From positions 28,464,569 to 28,528,568 of the forward strand of contig CM039463.1 of NCBI GenBank assembly GCA_022414725.1: 64,000 nucleotides of DNA. The letters run 5' to 3'. Below the pieces are notes generated by a model that ran no database searches, was not told where the DNA came from, and saw only the letters and a list, made by a program, of their open reading frames with translations. This DNA comes from Microglena sp. YARC. Lineage: Eukaryota; Chlorophyta; Chlorophyceae; Chlamydomonadales; Chlamydomonadaceae. This document shows positions 30,401-45,400 of this stretch, piece after piece. The translations under genes were made by a program, and so were the position numbers. Position 1 is the stretch's first letter. Every line of letters starts with the position of its first letter.

Positions 30401-33400
30401 CCTGTGCGCAGTGGCGGCTGCCTACCTGGCTCTTTGCAGCATTGATTGAAGACCTAGGAATGGAGGGGCTTACACTACAGTTTCTATTTTGGATCCCAGG
30501 GATCCAAAACAGGATCCCTGGGGTCTCAGAAGAGCACGAAACTGAAGTGCATGTGATAAGGCTCCTAACTAGGCTCATCACCGCCTCGCCGTCGCTGTCT
30601 ATTGGATTTCTCGAAGCATTGTACCCAACTCATTTGGACCCCTGGCCTTCTCCTCTTCTACGGCTGTCCATTCCTATGAGCAGCACTAAATCTTCATCCC
30701 CAGCTGCCGCTGCTGCTGCTGCTGGTACGGATACTGCTGCTGCTACTGCTCCCGCTGCTGCTGCTACCACTGCTGCTGCTGCTGCTGCCCTTGCTTCTCA
30801 TGCCCCCAACATGTTCGGGTACGGAGTCCAGGTCCACAATGCATTGGATGACCATGATCTGCAACGCCCATTGACAGGCAGCAGCATGAGAATGATGGCA
30901 GCCACCACCCATGCCGCCAACTCTTGCAAACACACCAGAAAAGGTGCTAGCCAGCAGAGTACACTGTCTAGTGCGCTGTATTCACTGCTCTTGGAGGGAC
31001 TGGCTAGCATGAAAGATACTGAGGCCGTTCATACTGCGTCAGTCAATACACAGACCCACACGGATGCCAATCATGATGTCAATCCAGGCGCCAATTCTGG
31101 TGCCAATCCTGATGCTGGATATGGTGCCAACACTAATGCCAGCCTGGTCTACGCACACAGCAGTGGTGAAGGCAAACATGCGGGAGAGTGTGTTGAGGTC
31201 AAGGGGAGCAGCAGTCTCCTCAGTGGTGCAGGGCGGAGCAGCATCAGCCTCTTGCGCTGCCTGCTCTCGCTGGTGCACTGTGCAGCCCAGGCGGTGAGCG
31301 GCCCTTGGTCTGTGCTAGTCTGTGCTGACAGTGGCTCCTCTACCCTTGCACAGCCGGCAATGCCAGGGGGTGCATCAAAATGCCCCCCTGCAAACACACC
31401 GCTGACGGTGTCCATGAATGCAACTGAGGCTGCACTAACGTCCATCAACCTTCTTGAGGAGCTCTTGTGCTTGTGGCAAGACGCCCTACTGTCTGAGCCA
31501 GGAGGTCAGGAGGTCAGCCAGCAAGGTGGTCAGCCTGGCGGTCAGCCCGCTAGCAGCTCAACAGCAAGCTTAGTACCCAGCTCAACAGCCCAGCGAGTGT
31601 ACTTGAAGCAACTAGTGTGCCAGTTGAAGCAACTCAGCTCTTTTCTGGATGCACACAACAGCTCATCAGAGGCATCAGAGGGGGAGGAACTACTGGAGAG
31701 CATCTCTCTTTGTAGCCAAGGCTCCATGAAAGTAACCAGGTCACGCTGCGAGAAGCTTCCCATCTCAGAGATAATGCGATTTAAGTGTCGGGTGCTGCTC
31801 TTCAGTGCCTCGGCTGACCAGTGGATGAGTGCAGCTCAGAACTCCTCCCAGTCAGTCAGCGGTGGACCTGAAGCAGCAGAAATATCAGCAGCAGCAGAAA
31901 GCTCAGCAGCAGCAGGAACCTCAGCAGCAGCAGCAGACATCTCAGCAGCAGCAGCAGCAGGAAGCTCAGCAGCAGCAGGAAGCTCGGCAGCAGTAACATC
32001 AGCAGCAGATAGTGGTACATCACCAAAAGCTGGGGCAGTCAAAGCCTCTGCACCCAACGTATCCGGGGCAGCAGGGGGAAGCGCAGGCCTAGACCGCATC
32101 CACTCCAACCCCTTGTTACCATCTCCCCCCGACACCCACCCCAAGCTAGGCCCCTCTGGCTGGCTGACTCTCCTTTCATCCAAGATTCCCAAAGCCTCCC
32201 TTTCTTGTGGAACTGACAAGGTCTCCCAGGCCGCCCAGTCTAGGACAACCGACATAGAAACCAACAACAGCAGCACCCACTTAGTGGTGGAGCCAACAAT
32301 AGCAGCAACCAACAGTAGCGCCCACTCAGTCGCCCAGCTCGTACATGCTGCTTATTGGCAGAGGCCATCTGCCACCTGTTGGACGGACCATACGGCAGCT
32401 GTGGCCACCGCCTTCTTGACCCCTGGCATGCCCCATTGGTGGGCCTCACTGGAGCTGCCAGCTGTCAAGTCCTGCTCCGGAACCAATCCATACAACCCTC
32501 TCAGGGCTTCGTTGGCTGTGCTGGAGATGTTGGCCCAGGCACAGACCCGCCTGCCTAACCCCCAGCCTACTGAAGCTACACAGATAGTGTAAGTAATCGT
32601 GCTGCCTGTCTCACCCTCAACACACTGAAGCTACACAGATGGTGTAAGTAATCGTACCGCCTGCCTCACCCTCAGCCTGCTGAAGCTACACAGATGGGGT
32701 AAGTAATCGTGCCGCCTGCCTCACCCTCAACTTACTGAAGCTACTGGGATGGGGTAAGTAATTGTACCGCCTGCCTCACCCTCAACCTACTGAAGCTACT
32801 GGGATGGGGTAAGTAATCGTAAAATTAAATTATCACTGTAGCTCTTACTAAGGGCCCCCGTCGGTCAAACGATTGTTTAGGGTTCAGTCACCAAAGGGTA
32901 ATCAGTTTCCCCCCGATTTAGCCCCTCCTGATATCATGGTTTGGCTAGTCATTTTAGCCTATTTGGCATACCCCTGGACTGTAACAACAGACACAGATGG
33001 GGTAAGTTCTTGATTTCCTTCTGGCCTAGCTGGCTACCAACTAAGTAACACACGATCTACATCGGCGCATTATTTTCTGCCTGCCTCATCTTAACCTATT
33101 GAAGCTAGACAGAAAGGGTAAGCTCTTGATGTCCTTCTGGCCTAGCTGGCAACTAACAAAGTAACACACCCTCTATCAGTGCATTTTTTACTACCTGCCT
33201 CTCCCTAAACCGCTTGAAGCTACACAACTACACACCGGGTCACACAGCTACACACAGCCTCAACCTAAGCGCTTGAAGCTACACAGATGGGGTCAATTTG
33301 AGATTGTCTTCTGGCCTAGATGCCTACCGATTTGTTTGTTTGTTTTGTTTGTTTGTTTGGAAGGATTTTCACCCCAGGAGGTGGGAGCCATTGCACAAGC

Positions 33401-36400
33401 AAACAAATAAATTATCGTGTTTCCATTTTTCCTGGTAAATTTGATTTTTATTGCTGAAGACGGCAAGCAGCTGGCTGAAGCTATGTAACCAGGTTCAAGT
33501 GCAAGCACAAGCAGAGCCACGGAAGATTCAGACAAAACGGTGAAGGAATTCCTACAATAGTTGTGACTAACCACAATAACCTGGGTAGTTCGCCTCCGCT
33601 GGTGGTTGGCCCCAATGCAAGCAAATGGGCTGGCCCCCTCAACCTCACGCCTCGAAATAAGGCATACTATTTATTTATTTGTTTATTTATTTATTTATTT
33701 ATTTATTTATCTCGACATTTATTTATTTATTCATTTATTTATTGATTGATTCAACCCTGTTAGTTGTCTGGATTTGGCCTTTTTGCTCCAGAAACCCCTG
33801 CAGGGGAAATCACATTTTGGGGGTGAAAACGGGAATTTTAGTGACTGGGGTTTTCACGTCAGTTTAAGACATATTTCTGGTTTAGAAGAAGATGCTCGAC
33901 AGGATGAAAACATATTTGGATTTGAATTTTAACTTGAGTTGTTACATTCAATTGCTCGACGAGGTGAAAACAAATGTTGGGTAACCCCAAACTCTGAGTG
34001 ATCTTGTTAAACTACACTATTATGTCTGCCATGGTGACTTTCCCCAGCTGCGGCGAACGGGAGGGTCCCCTTAACACCACGCCCCTCCAGGCGTTATCTT
34101 TTTTTTCCACTGTTTCTTTTTTGGTCCACGGGTAGCATCTTCTAGGCAGCTCCCTTTCCCTGTCCTTGGGACAAACCTGAAGCTAGCTAGTGCGTCTGAA
34201 AGCTGACATGTGCCATGCTATTCCATGCCGCCGTACTCGATTGTCATCTGTTACTGTTACAGTTACTGTTACAGTTACAGTTATAGGTATTGGGCCCTTC
34301 CAGTGTAACCAGTGTAACCGTCGAGTCTCTGCTACATTGAGGGCGGTAATCATCACGACTGGATCACAGTCAATTTATGGCTGGCCCCAGTCAAGAAAAC
34401 CGGCTGGCCCCCTCAACCTCGCGCCTTGTTACAAGGCATACTTTTCATTTATTACTATCTATTTATTCATTAATTCATTCATGCATTTATTTATTTATTC
34501 TACCCCTCCACCCGGCTGCAGGAGACTGTTTGTGACCGATCCAAAGTTTGAATCTCTTCTCATGCGGATGGCAGTGGAGAGCCTGGCCCAGGTCACACAC
34601 TCTGGGCAGCAGCTGGCCATACAGTCTACAGTCCTGACTTCAGACAAGCTACAGAGGTAGGTGTGTGTGTGCGTGGGGGAGGGGGGGGGGGGGGGCCGTG
34701 GAGAGTCTGTCCCAGGTCACACACTCTGGGCAGCAGCTGGCCATACAGTCTACTGTCCTGACGTCAGACAAGCTACAGAGGTGGGTGGGTGTGGGGGGGT
34801 GGGGTATGAGAGTGTGGTGTGAACCTTGAACCCTAAACCCTAAACCCACCCATCCTCACTCCCATCCACCTCACCCCCACCCCCACCTGATCCACTCCCA
34901 CCCAATCCACACCCACACCCACCCAACTCCCCACACCCACACCCAACCCACACCCACACCCACACCCACACCCACACCCAACCCAACCCAACCCAACCCA
35001 ACCCAACCCAACCCAACCCAACCCAACCCAACCCAACCCAACCCAATCCAATCCAACCCAACACCAACACAACACCACATCCACACCACACCCACACACC
35101 ACACCCACCACCCAGGCTGACGTCAAGAGTAGGAGGTAACCCTGTGGCACAGCAGTCTGCGCGCGTTTGTTAGCGTGTGGTGTGGTGTGTGTGTTGTGAA
35201 CCTAAATCCTAAACCCTCCCCCCCCCCCCCATCCCATTCCCCATCCCCCCTACCCCCCACACACCTCCCCCCCCCCCCCCCCACACCACACACAACACGC
35301 ACACACAGGCTCACATTAAGAGTAGGAGACACCCCTGTGGCACAGCAGTCTGCGCGTGTGTGTTAGCGGGTGGAGTGGGGTGGAGTGTGTGTTTGTGTGT
35401 GTGTGTGTGTGTGTGCGTGTGAACCCTAAACCTTACCTCCCACCCACCCACCCCACCCCACCCCACCACATCCCACTCCATCCACCCCCACCCCACACCC
35501 CACATCCACCCCACCCCACACACACACTCACATCCACCCCCACCCCCACCCCCCACCCTACCCCACCCAGGCTCACGTCAGATAGCTGACAACCGTGTGG
35601 CACAGCAGTCTGCACGTGCTGCCCTCGTTGCTGCTAGCAATAGAATGATTGCAAGACATGAACTGGAAGGGGGAGTAGCACTGGGTCTGCAGCAGGCACA
35701 GGTGAATGTCTGTTGTTATATTGTGACCCATACGGGATGAAGATTTAATTATTGACCCATATGGGATGATGATTTAATTATATTGTATAATTAAATGATC
35801 ACTGTTGCACTGGGTCAGCAGCAAGCATAGGTGAATGTCTGTTGTTGTATTGTGACCCATACGAGATGATGCTTTAATTATTGACCCATATCATATGGGA
35901 TGATGATTTAATTATATTGTATAATTAAATGATCACTGTTGCACTGGGTCAGCAGCAAGCATAGGTGAATGTCTGTTCTTGTATTGTAACCCATATGGGA
36001 TGATGATTTAATTGTTGACCCATATCATATGGGATGATGCTTAATTATATTGGATAATCAATATTACTGTATCACTAGGTCAGCACAAGCACAATTGAAT
36101 GTAGTTTTTGTATTGTGATCAGTATCATAGGGTTTAGATTAAACCCTATCATCAGCCCCTGCAGTGTGTGTATGTGTGTGTGTGTAGGGGGTGGGTGGGG
36201 GGAGGTCTCAGTGCAGTGTGTGTATGTGTGTGTGTAGGGGGGGGGGGGGGGGGGGGGGAGGTCTCAGCCCCTGCAGTGTGTGTATGTGTGTGTGTGTGTG
36301 TGTGTGTGGGGGGGGGGGGTATCAGTATCATCAGGGTTACGTGCCGACAACTCGACAAACAAATAACACAACACAACACAACACAACACACGGACAATGG

Positions 36401-39400
36401 GGTCACAATGGGGGCCCCCGCCTCCCAGAAGGGGGGGCTCCGCCAAAAAGAGTCAGGTTAATAAGCGTAGGTGAACACTGAAAATTAGTACGAGCTGCCA
36501 CAGGACGTGAGATTGAAGGAACCCTCCCGTTTGCATGCATGCATTCATACTGGAGGATGGCTACCATGTTGGGTTTATTTGGTTTCGCAGACCCTCTGCG
36601 CCTGAGCTTGGACTACCGCGCGACAGCACCGTGGGAAGTACTCTACCTCTTCCAAGGCAGAAGTGCGAGTGAATATAACAACAGTCGGGTTGTCTAACGC
36701 AATAGCGTAAATTGTTGTTTGTTACACTCTAGGGGTAGCCGAGTAGGCTTCAAGGACCTGCCCAACTGTATATATAAATCTGTAGAACACACACCCCAAA
36801 ACATCCGCCCCCAAACATCCACCCCCAAACCTTCCTACTGCCTTCCTCCTACCTTCAAGCCATTTTCTCATCACTAAACATTCACCCCCAAACCTTCCTC
36901 CTACCTTCCTCCTACCTTCAAGCCATTTTCTCATCCCTTAACATCCACCCCAAACCTCCCTCCGACCTTATTCCAGGCCCTCTTGTCTGCCTCTGCATCC
37001 GAGCTTCTTCCTTTCGCGGTACCTCCTAGCCAACTTCTTGCCCCCAAACCTTCCTCTTACTTTCCAGCCATCTTCTCATCCCTAAACATCCACCCCCAAA
37101 CCTCCCTCCGACCTTACTCCAGGCCCTCTTGTCTGCCTCTGCATCCGAGCTTCTTCCTTACGCGGTACCTCCTAGCCGACTTCTTGCCCCCAAACCTTCC
37201 TCTTACTTTCCAGCCATCTTCTCATCCCTAAACATCCACCCCCAAACCTCCCTCCGACATTATTCCAGGCCCTCTTGTCTGCCTCTGCATCCGAGCTTCT
37301 TCCTTTCGCGGTACCTCCTAGCCAACTTCTTGCCCCCAAACCTTCCTCTTACTTTCCAGCCATCTTCTCATCCCTAAACATCCACCCCCAAACCTCCCCC
37401 CGACCTTACTCCAGGCCCTCTTGTCTGCCTCTGCATCCGAGCTTCTTCCTTACGCGGTACCTCCTAGCCGACTTCTTGCCCCCAAACCTTCCTCTTACTT
37501 TCCAGCCATCTTCTCATCCCTAAACATCCACCCCCAAACCTCCCTCCGACATTATTCCAGGCCCTCTTGTCTGCCTCTGCATCCGAGCTTCTCCCTTTCG
37601 CGGTACCTCCTAGCCAACTTCTTGCCCCCAAACCTTCCTCTTACTTTCCAGCCATCTTCTCATCCCTAAACATCCACCCCCAAACCTCCCTCCGACATTA
37701 TTCCAGGCCCTCTTGTCTGCTTCTGCTTCCGAGCTTCTCCCTTTCGCGGTAGCTCCTAGCCAACTTCTTGCCCCCAAACCTTCCTCTTACTTTCCAGCCA
37801 TCTTCTCATCCCTAAACATCCACCCCCAAACCTCCCTTCGACATTATTCCATGCCCTCTTGCCTGCTTCTGCTTCCGAGCTTCTCCCTTTCGCGGTACTC
37901 ATATTGACCACTCTGATGCGCCGCTTAGTGTCAACTGCTGTCCACCACCCAGGCCAACTTCTTGACCCAAACACACACACATACACACACGCAAACCTCC
38001 CTCTTACCTTCCAGCCGCCTTCTCATCCTTTAACATCTACCCACAAACCTTCCTCCGACCTTCCAGCCAACTTCTTGGCCCAAATCATACACACACAAAC
38101 CTCCCTACTACCTTCCAGCCAACTTCTCATCCCTTAAAATCCACCCCCAAACCTACCTGCGACCTTATTCCAGGTCCTCTTGTCTGCCTCTGCTTCCGAG
38201 CTTCTCCCTTTCGCAGTACTTGTACCGACCACTCTGACACGCCGCTTAGTGTCAGATGCTGTCCACCACCCAGACCAACCTGTCTGCCTCTGCCTATGAG
38301 CTGAGCTCCCAATTGTACCTTCTAGCCAACTTCTTGCCCCCCAAAATCCACCCCCAAACCTCCCTCCTACCTTCCAGCCAACTTCTTGACCCAAAGACAC
38401 ACACACAAACCTCCCTCCTACCTTCCAGCCAACTTCTTGACCCAAACACACACACACACACAAACCTCCCTCCTACCTTCCAGCCAACTTCTTGACTCAA
38501 ACACACACACACAAACCTCCCTCCTACCTCCCAGCCATCGTCTCATCCCTAAACATCCACCTACGAACCTCCCTCCTACCTTCCGGCCAACTTCTTGACC
38601 CAAACACACACACACACAAACCTCCCTCCTACCTCCCAGCCATCTTCTCATCCCTTAACATCCACCCAAACCTCCCTGCGACCTTATTCCAGGCCCTCTT
38701 GTCTGCCTCTGCTTCCGAGCTTCTCCCTTTCGCAGTACTCGTACCGACCACTCTGACTCGCCGATTAGTGTCAGATGCAGTCCACCACCCAGGCCAGCTA
38801 CCTGTTGTCTTGGGCCTGATGTCCTCCTTTCAGACAGTGGTGCTGTCGCTTGCCAACTCCCATGAAGGCATTGGTGTAGCTGATGGTATACCTCATGTAG
38901 CTGAAGATGTTGATGTAGCTGAAGATGTTGATGCAGCTGAAGATGTTGATGTAGCCGAAGATGTTGGTGCAGCTGAAGAGTCTCTTGGTCCTGATGAATC
39001 CCTGTCAGTGCTGGCACAGCGTGCTACAAGGCATGATGCTTGAATCTAAGGAAGCATTGAGCAGCGAGGCCGCAAGCAAAGCTATGTTGGCCCTAGTTGC
39101 TGCGCTGGTGGACGCACAGCTTCTGAGCCAACCTTCCGTGCTCAGCACTGGTGGCTGAGGTTGCTGAGGCACCAAATCACAAAGCGCTGTACATCTCAGG
39201 CTTGTACTTCAGCTGGCCCATCAGACGCTCGGCCTGCCCCCCCCCTCCAGTGCCGCCAACTCATCCACTGATGCACGGGACCCCTACATGATAACCGGAG
39301 GTGATTTTTTTTTTTTACCCGGGGAAGTATGTAGTATGTTAGTATGTATGTTAAGGTCCAGGTGTAGGCCAAATAGGCTAAAGGGACTTGCTCAACTGTG

Positions 39401-42400
39401 ATAGAAAGGGCTTTAAAATATAAAGCATTGATGAACTGAGACCCAGGAAGTGGGACAAACCTGTATTCACAGTAGCGCCACCGAGGAGCCAGAAAGTTGC
39501 CACTGGGTTGTAGCTGGTGTAATACTAATCTACCAAAAGTGGATCTGGTGTAATACTAATCTACCAAAAAAAGTGTACCAAAAAGTGTACCACTGTAGTA
39601 ATCTACAGCCAGAAAGTTGCCACTGGGTTGTGTACACAGTTGTTTCTACACACACACACACACAACTGGGTTGCCACACACAACTGGGTTGTGTACACAC
39701 TTGTTTTTACCACATATGTATGTTACGTGTTGCACTAGAGCTAACTCCTGACAAGTCTTATTCAATTACTCAACCTCACCCTCACACACCACCACCTCTG
39801 CTGCCACAGGCTACCATGGCGCTATGTTGATGTTGTTTTTGCTAGTGTTGGAATTGATGGTGTGCGTGTTGATGTTGAACACCTGCTGAACAACCTACAT
39901 AAGTAGGAATTTCACGTTGGAAAGGCGGTGATAGCCAGGAGCAGCTTGTTGTAATGGACTGCTCCCGCAGGATCACTGTTTTCTTTTTCGTGCGACGAGT
40001 CGCAATTGAAGCGACTCGGTGTGAACCCAGTTCGACACACTGCCCTCCAAACTGCGCGCGAAGCGTGGAGCCGGGAGGGTTCGGGGGGGCATTTCTGACT
40101 AGTTTAGGCAGACCCATGCAGCGACCCAATGGCGAAGCGTCACACAAAAACAAAGCGCACAGGATCAAGGTCATCATCCACACATATCCGTCCTTCTATG
40201 CATCCACACACACACACACGCACACACAAACATAAACACTCACACGTACACACACATATACACACATGCACGCACATATACACACACTTACACATACACA
40301 TTTACACACACACACTCACACATACACACACATACACACGTACACACACATACACACCACACAAATAAACACACAAACACATGCTTGCAGGCCTTTGCAG
40401 CATCCTCACCAGTCTGGCGAACCTTTTGGACTCGCAGCAACGAGGGCAGAGGGAGCCAGGTGAAGAGCAGAGCTCTCAGCGCCTTGATCCGCTCTGCATA
40501 GACCTGGCAGTGAACCTCTTACAGGCTGTCACCACAAGCGTCCACCGGGACCATGAAGAACGTTGGCTTGGAGGCCAGACCAAATACCCTGAGGGTGAGT
40601 GTGCATGTATAAGCTAAAGCTACTACCCTACGATACTCTACGCCTGCATAGACCTGGCAGTGAACCTGTTGTAGGCTGCCACCACCAGCCTTTTGAGCGA
40701 CGCAGTGCTCCGCGTTTTATGTAATTCGGTGCGACCCCAGTGAGAGGTGCTGCCCGTCGAACCCCGTGGAGCGCAAAGCGCAGAGCCCGGGGGGGTCGGG
40801 GGGGCATTCCTGACTAGTTTAGCCAGACCAATGCGTTGCCATGCAGCGACAGAATGGCGACGCGCGGTCAACAGTGGTCTTGCCAACCGTTGGTAAAACG
40901 GTAAAACCGTTGGTAAAACCGTTGCCAACCGTTGGTAAAACCGTTGGTAAACGGTAAAACCGTTGGTGAAACCGTTGGTAAAACCGTTGGTAAAACGGTA
41001 AAACGGTTTGCTGGGGCCCAGTTCATCAGTTCTTATTTTCGCTTTAGCCCCTTCTGATAACGAGGTTGGGCAAGTCTCTTTAGCCTGTTTGGCTACCCCT
41101 GGACTGTTACATACATACAAATACACACCAACACCTGATCTTACCTGTGTGTAGGGCAGGGGGGGGAGGAAGGGAACCATCTAGGTGAATGGGATGCCAC
41201 GTTGAGACTTTTTGGCGGAGCCCCCCCTTCTGGGGGGCGGGAGCCCCCAGGGTTACCCATTTGTCCGTCCATCCAACCATCCATCCATCCATCCATCCGT
41301 CTGACCGTGATGAAGCCCGACACGTCAGCCAACGGCCTCACCACTAACTCGATTCCGTTGCCACCTGTCGCTCCCTCGCGATCACTCTCCGCCATTTCTT
41401 GCATCGAACTTGTCTGGCATGTAAGGGGGGTGCTTGCTTTGAGTGGGTGGGTGGGTGGGTGGGTGGGGTGGGTGGGGTGGGTGGGGTGGGGGGGGACAAG
41501 ATGGGTGCCACTGCCAGCTACCACCTCTTACATGGAGATCTTACTAACAACCTCATGTATCACTCTGCTTTGACAGGTCGCACTTGCGCTGCTCTCCCTG
41601 TTTGTCATCTCTTACATGCATCCCCTACCATTCCGCACCATACCATACCGTACCGCTCTCCATGTTTGTCATGTCTAACATGCATCCCATACCGTACTGT
41701 ACCGTTCCTTACCGCTGTTCATGTTTGTCGTCTCTTACATTTATCCCATACCGCACCGTACCGATCTCCATGTTTGTCATCTCTAACATTCATCCCCTAC
41801 CATACCGCACCTTACCGTACCGTACCGCTCCTCATGTTTGTCATCTCTCACATTCATCCCCTACCATATCGCATCGTAACATACTGTACCGCTCTCCATG
41901 TCTGTCATCTCTTACATTCATTCCCTACCACACTACACCATGTTGTATCGCTCTCCATGTTTGTCATCTCTTACATCCATCTCCTACCATACCGTACAGT
42001 TCCGTACCGCTCTCCATGTTTGTTATCTCTCACACTCATCCCCTACCATACCGCACCATACCGTACCGCTCCCCATGTCTGTCATCTCTTACATTCATCC
42101 CCTACCATACCGCACCATACCGTACCGCTCCCCATGTCTGTCATTTCTTACATTCATCCCCTACCATACCGCACCATACCGTACCGCTCCCCATGTCTGT
42201 CATCTCTTACATTCATCCCCTACCGCAGTGCACCATATTGTATCGCTCTCCATGTTTGTCAACTTAAACATGCATTTCCGACCGAACTGTACTCCAATGC
42301 TGCCCTCATCCTCAGATCGTACTGCTTGGCGGCTATTGCAAGCCCCTCTCAGCCGCCGTACCATCATGGCGGTACTGCCTGCCTTGGAGCTGCACCTTGT

Positions 42401-45400
42401 CCAGCAGTGCAGACTGGAAGATGGAGAGGATGGCCATGCTGGTAAGATTACTGCAGCCTGATGATGTTTTTTTGATGAAACTAGTAATATGAATGCCAAC
42501 TGATGATGTCTATTTGACGTAACTAGTGGCTTATTTTTGTAATTATTCGTCTCGTTCTCTTGTCTCCTCTTACTGTCGGTTTCTCTTTTTGAAAATGACA
42601 ACTTTCTAGATCCCTAGTACTCCCTGCCTGGAAATAAGCTTTTATTTGTTACCCACCCCCCACTCCCACACCCACACCTCACCCCCGACCCCCGACCCCA
42701 CCCCACACCACCACCGCAGGCCGTGCTAGCGTGATTGCCCTGCTATCGCAGACTCTCTTGCCGAGGTCTATATGGAGGGTGTCATCAGCCGTCACAAGAA
42801 ATATGGTGTGAACAAGTTTCAATCAATCTATCGTAATTTATCTTCCAATACATTTATCTTATGGTAGCAGGCCGTGCTCGCGTGATTGCACTGCACATGC
42901 AGACTCTCTTGCCCAAATCCCTATGAATGGTGTCAATACCTGCCTCCAGAAATGTGGTGTGAGCAATGTTGTTTTTTATGTGTCGTAATTTATTTGCCAA
43001 ATTATTTATCTGTTGATTATTCCTTGAGGTTGTTCCGTCCCCTTTTCCCTCTCTGTCTTTGCCTGCATTTTGTTTTGCATTTCTTTTGCAGTTCTTTTCG
43101 CCTGCATTTTTTTGCACATGTTTTGCATTTGTTTTGCATTTCTGTTGCATTTGTTTTTTGCCTGCCACTTAATTTTGCTTTCTTTTGCATTTCTGTTGCA
43201 TTTGTTATCGCCTGCACTTGGTTTTGCTTTCTTCTGCATTTCTTCAGCTTTTTTTTCTTGCATTACTTTTCACCTGTGTTGTTTTTCCTTTTTTCACCTC
43301 TGCCTTTGCATGCATTGACCTCCAAATCATTAGTAACAGGTTTCATATAAACTTACTGAGCACACATACAACAACAACAAAACCAGTTCAAAGGTTCACA
43401 TACAAAGTCATACACACAAAGTCATAAACTCAAAGCCATACACACAAAGTCATACACACAAAGTCATACTCACAAAGTCATACACACAAAGTCATACACA
43501 CAAAGTCATAAATTCAAAGTCATGCACACAAGTACAAATGCAAAGTCATACTCACGAAGTCATACACACAAAGTAATAAACTCAAAGTCATACACACAAA
43601 GTCATTCACACAAAGTCATACACACAAAGCCATAAACTCAAAGTCATACACACAAAGTCATACTCACAAAGACAAACACACGAAGTCATACACACAAAGT
43701 CATACACACAAAGTCATACACACAAAGTCATAAACTCAAAGTCATACACACAAAGTCATACTCACAAAGTCATACACACAAAGTCATACACACGAAGTCA
43801 TACACACAAAGTCATACACACAAAGTCATACTCACAAAGACAAACACACAAAGTCATACACACAAGTACAAATACAAAGTCATACACACGAAGTAATACA
43901 CACAAAGTCATACACACAAAGTCATACACACAAAGTCATGCACACAAAGTCATAAACTCAAAGTCATACACACAAAGTCATACTCACAAAGACATACACA
44001 CTAAGTCATGCACACAAAGTCATACACACAAAGTCATACACACAAGTACAAATACAAAGTCATACACACGAAGTCATACACACAAAGTCATACACACAAA
44101 GTCATACACACAAAGTCATACTCACACACAAATTCATACACACAAAGTCATACTCACGAAAGTCATACACACAAAGTCAATAAACTCAACAGTCATACAC
44201 ACAAAGCCATACACACAAAGTCATACACACAAAGTCATACTCACCAAGACATACACACAAAGTCATACACACAAAGTCATACACACAAAGTCATACACAC
44301 AAAGTCATAAACTCAAAGTCATACACACACAAAAAGTCATACTCACAAAGTCATACACACGAAGTCATTCACACAAAGTCATACTCACGAAGTCATACAC
44401 ACAAAGTCATACACACAAAGTCATACTCACAAAGACATTCACACCAAGTCATACACACAAAGTCATACACACAAAGTCATACACAAAAGTCAAAACTCAA
44501 AGTCATACACACAAAGTCATACACACAAAGTCATACACACAAATCACGAAGTCATACACACAAAGTCATACACACAAAGTCATAAACTCAAAGCCATACA
44601 CACAAAGTCATACACACAAGTACAAATACAAAGTCATACACACGAAGTCATACACACGAAGTCATACTCACGAAGTCATACACACAAAGTCATACACACA
44701 AAGCCATACTCACAAAGACATACGCACGATGTCATACTCACAAAGTCATACACACAAAGTCATACACACAAAGACATACACACAAAGTCATAAACTCAAA
44801 GTCATACACACAAAGTCATACTCACAAAGTCATACAAACGAAGTCATACACACAAAGTCATACTCACGAAGTCATACACACAAAGTCATACACACAAAGT
44901 CATAAACTCAAAGCCATACACACAGAGTCATACACACAAGTACAAATACAAAGTCATACACACGAAGTCATACACACAAAGTCATACTCACGAAGTCATA
45001 CACACAAAGTCATACACACAAAGTCATACACACAAAGTCATACACACAAGTACAAATACAAAGTCATACACACGAAGTCATACACACAAATTCATACACA
45101 CAAAGTCATACACACAAAGTCATAAACTCAAAGTCATACACACAAAGTCATACTCACAAAGTCATACACACGACGTCATACACACAAAGTCATACTCACG
45201 AAGTCATACACACAAAGTCATACACACAAAGTCATACACACAAAGTCATACACACAAAGTCATACTCACAAAGACATACACACAAAGTCATAAACTCAAA
45301 GCCATACACACAAAGTCATACACACAAGTACAAATACAAAGTCATACACACAAAGTCATACTCACGAAGTCATACACACAAAGTCATAAACTCAAAGTCA

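Noticed and set aside
41399..42445. 348-codon plus-strand frame
   Set aside because: Kept open by a ~60-bp minisatellite; the true exon 7 uses another frame that fits the neighbouring exon phases.
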